A stretch of DNA of 9,045 bases from an uncultured Desulfovibrionaceae bacterium (GTDB lineage: Bacteria; Desulfobacterota; Desulfovibrionia; Desulfovibrionales; Desulfovibrionaceae), in the NCBI GenBank assembly GCA_949427775.1, contig CASQEL010000061.1:1-9045 (forward strand), in the 5' to 3' direction. Position numbers and translations under genes: made by a program. Positions 4,648 through 9,045 of the stretch are shown here, one piece after another (positions within the stretch are counted from its first letter, which is position 1; each line of letters opens with the position of its first letter). The notes below the pieces were generated by a model. It worked only from the letters and a program-made list of their open reading frames with translations, was not told where the DNA came from and searched no databases.

Positions 4648-7600
4648 CTATCCCCTTTCGGCGGCCGGATCGGCCATGTCCGCCCCGGCCTGCTCGAAGT
4701 TGCCTCCGAAACGCTTGCCCAGGTACTGCGACAGGCGTTCCAGATAGTAATAATACACCGGCGTGATGAACAGCGTCACGAACTGGGAAAAGCACAACCC
4801 GCCCACCACGGCCAGTCCCAGGGGACGCCGCGCGTCGGCCCCGGCCCCGATGCCGACGGCGATGGGCAGCGCCCCCATCAGCGCCGCCATGGTGGTCATC
4901 ATGATGGGGCGGAACCGCACATGACAGCCGCGGGTGATGGCTTCCAGCGGGGAGAGATTTTTGTCGCGCCGCTGGGCCTCCAGGGCGAAATCGAGCATCA
5001 TGATGGCGTTTTTCTTGACGATGCCGATCAGCATGATCACGCCCACGAAGGCGTACAGATTCAGATCCGCCCTGAACAGCCACAGGGTCGCCAGGGCCCC
5101 GAAGCCCGCCGAGGGCAGGCCCGACAGGATGGTGATCGGATGGATGAAGCTCTCGTACAGGATGCCCAGAACCAGATAGATGACCACGATGGCCAGAAGC
5201 AGCAGCCAGCCCATGCCGGTCAGGGAATCCTGGAACGCCTGGGCCGTGCCCTGGGACATGGCGGTCACCGAATCGGGCAGCAGGGGCCGTGCCGCGGCCT
5301 CCACGGCGGCCACGCCCTCGCCCAGGGAGACGCCCGGCCGCAGGTTGTAGGAGATGGTCACGGCCGGGAACTGTCCGGCATGGTTCACCGCGATGGGGCC
5401 CACGTTGGGCTTCAGCTCCGCCACCGTGTCCAGCGGCACCAGATTGCCGTCGGAGGAGCGCACATACAGCCGGGAGAGGGCGGAGGCGTCCTGCTGAAAA
5501 CGCTTCTGCAACTCCACAAAAACCTTGTAGTCGTTGGCGGGCGTATAAATGGTGGAGATTTCGCGGGAACCGTAGGCCGACTGGAGGGCCAGCTCGATCT
5601 GTTGAGGCGACACGCCCAGGGCCGCGGCCCGGTTGCGATCGATGTCCACATGCAATTCGGGATTCTTGAGTTGCAGATCGCTGTTCACGTCCTGCAACTG
5701 GGGCAGCGCCCGCAGGGCGCGTTCCACCTTCTCGGCGGCGTCGTACAGGGCCGCCATGTCCGGCCCGGTGAGCGTGTACTGGTACAGGGCCTTGGTGGAG
5801 CGCCCGCCGATATTGATGGAGGGCGGAATGCGCACGAAGACCCGCATGTCCGTGGTGGAGTTCAGCTCCCGCCGCAGCCGGGCGGCCACCGTGTCGATCT
5901 TCGGGCGCTCGGTGTGGGGTTTGAGCTTGAACATCATAATCCCGTTGTTCATGCTCTGGCTTGACCCCACGATGCCCACCACGGAGACATAGCGATCCAG
6001 ATCGGGATTGGCCTCCAGAATGGGGTCCAGACCGTGCTGCGCCTCGACCATGCCCGCGAAGGAAATGCCCTGTTCCGCCTCGGTGGAGGCCACCAGAAAG
6101 CCCATGTCCTCGGTGGGCAGAAAGCCCTTGGGAATGACCATGAACAGCCCGGCCGTGACGCCCAGCAAGGCGAACGACAGCCACAGCGTCGTGCGCCGGT
6201 AGCGCAGCACGGCGCGCAGGGCGCGCTCGTAGCCGTGGGCCATGGCGTCGAACATCCTCTCCAGCCTGCCGTACAGTCCCTCGTACTGGGCCGGATGTTT
6301 GGGTTTGGCCTTGAGAAAATAGGCGCAGAGCATGGGCGTCAGGGACAGGGAAACCACGCCCGAAAAGAGGATGGCCACGATGATCACCACGGCGAACTCG
6401 CGGAACAGCCGTCCCACGATGCCGCCCATGAAGAGCACGGGAATGAACACCGCCGCCAGAGAGACGGTCATGGAAAGGATGGTGAAGCCGATCTCTTCCG
6501 ACCCGTCGAAGGCCGCCCGCAGGGGCGGTTTGCCCATTTCCTGGTGGCGGACGATGTTTTCCAGCATGACGATGGCGTCGTCCACCACAAAGCCCACGGC
6601 CAGCGTCAGGGCCATGAGCGAGAGGTTGTCCAGGCTGAAGCCGCCCGCGTACATGACGGCGAAGGTGGAAACCACCGACATGGGCAGGGCCAGACTGGGA
6701 ATGACCGTGGCGGGCAGGTTGCGCAGAAACAGAAAGATGACCAGCACCACCAGAAACACGGTCAGAATCAGGGTGAACTTCACGTCCGCCACGGATTCGC
6801 GGATGGACTCGGAGCGATCGTAAAAAATATTCACGTCCACCGAGGGCGGAAGTTGGCGCTGCATGGCGGGCAGCAGTTTTTTGACGGCGTCCACCACCTC
6901 CACGGTATTGGCGCCGGGCTGACGCTCCACGGCCAGAGTGATGCTGGGCGTGCCCATGCTCCACGAGGTCTGCTTGTCCTGCTGCTCGCTGTCCACCACG
7001 TCGCCCAGATCCCGCAGGCGCACCGGCGCGCCGTCCCGGTAGGCCACCACCACATCCCGGAAGGCGGCCGCGTTTTCCAGTTGTCCCGAAGCCTTGATGC
7101 TGTTGGCCCGTTGCGCGCCCTCCAGCGTGCCCGTGGGCAATTTGCTGTTGGCGGCGATGATGGCGTCCGCCACCTCGTCGATGCCCAGTTGGCGGGCCGA
7201 CATGGCGTCCGGGTCCAGTTGGGCCCGCACGGCGTATTTTTTCTGCCCGTAAATGACCACCTGGGCCACGCCCTTGACCATGGACAGCCGCTGCCCGATG
7301 AGCGTGTCCGCGTACTCGTTGAGCTGGTACAGGGGCAGGGTGGGGGAGGACACCGTCAGGTACAGAATGGGCAGATCCGCCGGGTTGACCTTTCTGAAAC
7401 TCGGCGGGGTGGTCATGGACGTGGGCAGGCGGCGCTGGGCCAGGCCGATGGCCGACTGCACGTCCAGGGCGGCGGCGTCGATGTCGCGATCCAGGGCGAA
7501 CTGGATGATGATCCGCGTGCGCCCGACGGCGTTGACCGAGCTGATGGAGTCGATGCCCGCGATGGTGAAAAATTCCTTCTCCAGCGGCGTGGCCACGGAG

Positions 7601-7782
7601 GCGGCCATGGTTTCGGGGTCCGCGCCGGGCAGATCGGCCATTACCTGAATGGTGGGAAAGTCCACGTTGGGCAACTGGTTGACAGGCAGTTGCACATATC
7701 CGGCCATGCCGAAAAAGAGCATGCCCAGCATGAGCAGGGTGGTGGCGACGGGACGGCGGATGAAAACGGCGGCGATATTCAT
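4648..7782 (-). CDS. RND multidrug efflux permease, HAE1 family (MdtB/MdtC-like)
   Basis: This 1044-residue inner-membrane proton antiporter exports drugs or other amphiphiles through a tripartite complex. It has the family's duplicated layout: transmembrane helix 1 at about 10-30, a large periplasmic loop to about 335, a helix cluster at 336-490, a second loop at about 555-855, and a final cluster at 856-1010. Proton-relay residues are visible: Asp401-Asp402 in VGFVVDDAIVMLENI, Lys924 in GIVKKNAI, Arg958 in FRPIMMTTMA and the Thr pair after it. The N-terminus and porter domains read most like MdtC/MdtB. E. coli uses two different permeases of this type; only one is present here. The ATG at 7782 follows a GGGAAC ribosome binding site, 9 bp after the adaptor stop, so the two are cotranscribed. 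Substrate is not predictable. It appears intact and ends in TAG. Confidence 0.96.
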   Translation of the reverse strand: MNIAAVFIRRPVATTLLMLGMLFFGMAGYVQLPVNQLPNVDFPTIQVMADLPGADPETMAASVATPLEKEFFTIAGIDSISSVNAVGRTRIIIQFALDRDIDAAALDVQSAIGLAQRRLPTSMTTPPSFRKVNPADLPILYLTVSSPTLPLYQLNEYADTLIGQRLSMVKGVAQVVIYGQKKYAVRAQLDPDAMSARQLGIDEVADAIIAANSKLPTGTLEGAQRANSIKASGQLENAAAFRDVVVAYRDGAPVRLRDLGDVVDSEQQDKQTSWSMGTPSITLAVERQPGANTVEVVDAVKKLLPAMQRQLPPSVDVNIFYDRSESIRESVADVKFTLILTVFLVVLVIFLFLRNLPATVIPSLALPMSVVSTFAVMYAGGFSLDNLSLMALTLAVGFVVDDAIVMLENIVRHQEMGKPPLRAAFDGSEEIGFTILSMTVSLAAVFIPVLFMGGIVGRLFREFAVVIIVAILFSGVVSLSLTPMLCAYFLKAKPKHPAQYEGLYGRLERMFDAMAHGYERALRAVLRYRRTTLWLSFALLGVTAGLFMVIPKGFLPTEDMGFLVASTEAEQGISFAGMVEAQHGLDPILEANPDLDRYVSVVGIVGSSQSMNNGIMMFKLKPHTERPKIDTVAARLRRELNSTTDMRVFVRIPPSINIGGRSTKALYQYTLTGPDMAALYDAAEKVERALRALPQLQDVNSDLQLKNPELHVDIDRNRAAALGVSPQQIELALQSAYGSREISTIYTPANDYKVFVELQKRFQQDASALSRLYVRSSDGNLVPLDTVAELKPNVGPIAVNHAGQFPAVTISYNLRPGVSLGEGVAAVEAAARPLLPDSVTAMSQGTAQAFQDSLTGMGWLLLLAIVVIYLVLGILYESFIHPITILSGLPSAGFGALATLWLFRADLNLYAFVGVIMLIGIVKKNAIMMLDFALEAQRRDKNLSPLEAITRGCHVRFRPIMMTTMAALMGALPIAVGIGAGADARRPLGLAVVGGLCFSQFVTLFITPVYYYYLERLSQYLGKRFGGNFEQAGADMADPAAERG

Positions 7783-7791
7783 GCATGTTCC

Positions 7792-8874
7792 CTATTTGCG
7801 GATATCCAGCGGCACGCCGGGCGCCAGCCGGACCTGCCCTTTCACCACAACCCGTTCGCCGGGTTCCAGACCTTCTCCGACCACGGCCGCGCCGTCCGCT
7901 TCAAAATCCACCCGCACCTTGCGGTACTGCGCCGTAGCGGCGGCGTCCGCCACATAGACGTAGGACTCGTTGCGTCCGGCCTGCACGGCCACGGCCGGAA
8001 TCACCACCGCTTGCGGCAGCGTGCCCAGGGACAGACGCACCTGCACGAACTGACCGGGCCACAGGGCGCGGTCGTGGTTTTCGAACGTGCCGCGCAGCTT
8101 GATGGTGCCTGTGCGCGTGTCCACGCTGTTGTCGATGAAGCTGAGCGTTCCCTGTACCGCCCGCCCGCCCGCGGGCGTGGCCGACACCGGCACCGGCCCC
8201 GCGGCGTACCGCTCCAGAATGGCCGAGAGATGGGATTCCGGCACGGCGAACGACACATAGATCGGTTCCAGGGTGTCGATGACCAGAATGGGGTCCGTGT
8301 CGTTGGCCTTGATCATGTTGCCCCGGTCGGCCTGAATGGCTCCGGCGCGGCCGCTCATGGGCGCGGTGATGGTGCAGTACTGAAGCTGGAGCGCGGCGCT
8401 TTCCACGGCGGCCTTGTCGGCCTGGACCGTGGCCCGCAGCGAGGCGGCGTCCGTGGCGGCCTGATCGTAGGCTTCCCGGCTGATGTAGCCGTCGCCCACC
8501 AGCTTGCCGTAGCGGCGCATGTCTTCCGTGGCCTTGATCAACTGGGCCTGATCCTTGGCCAGGCGGGCCTTGGCTTCGCGTAGCGCCGCCTCATAGGGAC
8601 GGGGATCGATGGTGAAAAGCTTCTGCCCTTCCTTCACGTCGTCCCCTTCCCTGAAGTGTACGGCCAGCAGCTCTCCGGTGACACGTGTCTTGACGCCCAC
8701 CGTGGCCGAGGCCTGCACATTGCCCACCACGTTGAGGCGGCGTTCCACGTCGCGCCGCTCGGCCGCGATCACGCTCACCGGCGCGGCGTCGCGTTTTTTG
8801 GCGGACGTGCCGCCGTCGGAACAGGCGGCGGGCAAAAGACACAGAACTGCGAGGAGATAGACAAGTCTCTTCAT
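7792..8874 (-). CDS. RND efflux periplasmic adaptor (HlyD/AcrA/MdtA-like), probable lipoprotein
   Basis: This 360-residue membrane-fusion protein should link the RND permease to an outer-membrane channel. The N-terminus MKRLVYLLAVLCLLPAAC is a signal peptide ending in a lipobox-like LPAAC, so Cys18 may be lipidated; Pro at -3 is not standard, which lowers certainty. The following domains are a lipoyl half (about 57-92), an alpha-helical hairpin (about 93-165, with ISREAYDQAATD), the second lipoyl half with TITAPMSGRAG (168-178), a beta barrel (about 205-285, with LWPGQFVQVRLSLG) and a membrane-proximal domain to the end. The start is ATG 8874, chosen for the signal peptide and a GGAG 9 bases upstream; the frame is open back to 8964. 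It is first in the pump operon. No outer-membrane channel gene is in the window. Confidence 0.95.
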   Translation of the reverse strand: MKRLVYLLAVLCLLPAACSDGGTSAKKRDAAPVSVIAAERRDVERRLNVVGNVQASATVGVKTRVTGELLAVHFREGDDVKEGQKLFTIDPRPYEAALREAKARLAKDQAQLIKATEDMRRYGKLVGDGYISREAYDQAATDAASLRATVQADKAAVESAALQLQYCTITAPMSGRAGAIQADRGNMIKANDTDPILVIDTLEPIYVSFAVPESHLSAILERYAAGPVPVSATPAGGRAVQGTLSFIDNSVDTRTGTIKLRGTFENHDRALWPGQFVQVRLSLGTLPQAVVIPAVAVQAGRNESYVYVADAAATAQYRKVRVDFEADGAAVVGEGLEPGERVVVKGQVRLAPGVPLDIRK

Positions 8875-8936
8875 CGGCGTTTTCTCCGAATCGACATGGG
8901 GTGACATGCGGGCGGAAGCATCCGGGGAACAGTCAA

Positions 8937-8964
8937 CCGTTAAACAACCGGGCCCGGAAGTCAA
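8937..8964 (-). promoter_or_regulatory. Weak candidate promoter for the pump operon, with palindrome
   Basis: On the minus strand TTGACT (8964-8959) is followed after 16 bases by TAACGG (8942-8937), a poor -10. The spacer holds a perfect 10-bp palindrome CCGGGCCCGG (8948-8957), a possible operator. A second TTGACT lies further downstream (8937-8932). The true start point cannot be decided from sequence. Confidence 0.25.
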
Positions 8965-8994
8965 GATTGCCCTGGCGGCCTTTCTCCTTGCCCA

Positions 8995-9023
8995 TTGACG
9001 TCACAGGCCATCATGGCTATTGT
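8995..9023 (+). promoter_or_regulatory. Candidate divergent plus-strand promoter at the window edge
   Basis: TTGACG (8995-9000) is followed after exactly 17 bases by TATTGT (9018-9023). The spacer carries a perfect 11-bp palindrome GCCAT-C-ATGGC (9007-9017), a plausible operator. Its direction would serve a gene beyond the right edge, divergent from the pump operon. A purine-rich AAGAGGGA follows at 9030-9037. The gene itself is not visible. Confidence 0.4.
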
Positions 9024-9045
9024 TTCCGGAAAGAGGGACGGCGGA

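Noticed and set aside
4382..7786. 1134-codon open frame on the minus strand overlapping the RND permease and running into tetR
   Set aside because: It is out of frame with a clearly homologous RND permease. Its translation is Arg/Gly/His/Pro-rich low-complexity sequence typical of a shadow frame in high-GC DNA.
6034..8583. 849-codon plus-strand open frame antisense to the permease and adaptor
   Set aside because: Its composition (His, Gly, Gln, Arg) mirrors the antisense of conserved genes; no recognisable domain and no ribosome binding site support it.

Overview
The window is high-GC bacterial DNA. All five protein genes I can support lie on the minus strand. Gene content (a 639-residue biosynthetic arginine decarboxylase, a small cysteine-bearing flavodoxin-fold oxidoreductase, and an MdtB/C-type RND pump with a TetR regulator) fits a Gram-negative bacterium. 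I would guess a Desulfovibrio/Bilophila-like member of Desulfovibrionaceae, but that rests on general resemblance and is only a tentative placement. The pump requires an outer membrane, so Gram-negative is firm.

Layout in transcription order (right to left). At 8875-9045 is a promoter region with a possible divergent plus-strand promoter at the edge. Then come a lipoprotein-like HlyD-family adaptor (8874-7792) and an RND permease (7782-4648), separated by 9 bp and surely one operon. After a 204-bp gap comes a TetR-family regulator (4443-3805). Next is a repeat pair, an unusual promoter, a flavodoxin-family gene (3232-2678), a second repeat pair, the speA promoter region, and speA (2081-162). 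The speA 3' end is partly duplicated at 1-55.

The most distinctive content is two families of short, non-coding, strongly folding repeats. M1 (about 180 bp) is a fold-back MITE-like element with terminal inverted repeats flanked by TA. R2 (153 bp) begins and ends with CTAG and carries several hairpins. Each occurs twice in the same orientation, in the symmetric order M1-R2-[flavodoxin gene]-R2-M1. In both places M1 abuts R2 through a shared CTAG, on opposite sides of R2. The nine differences between the R2 copies are all transitions, and several preserve hairpin pairing or loop type. The M1 ends show a compensatory change. The outer edge of M1b forms the stop codon of tetR, and the edge of R2a forms the stop codon of the flavodoxin gene.

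The second unusual feature is the speA tail. A perfect 55-bp direct repeat, offset by exactly 144 bp, places a second copy of the last speA codons downstream in the same frame, with no other stop between the two TAGs. All five genes end in TAG.

Functionally, the adaptor and permease would form two thirds of a tripartite drug or metal exporter, with the outer-membrane channel encoded elsewhere and TetR as the probable local repressor. SpeA makes agmatine for polyamine synthesis. The flavodoxin-family protein is a probable NAD(P)H/FMN oxidoreductase of unknown substrate. The bounded repeats suggest it may be a mobile or excisable cassette.
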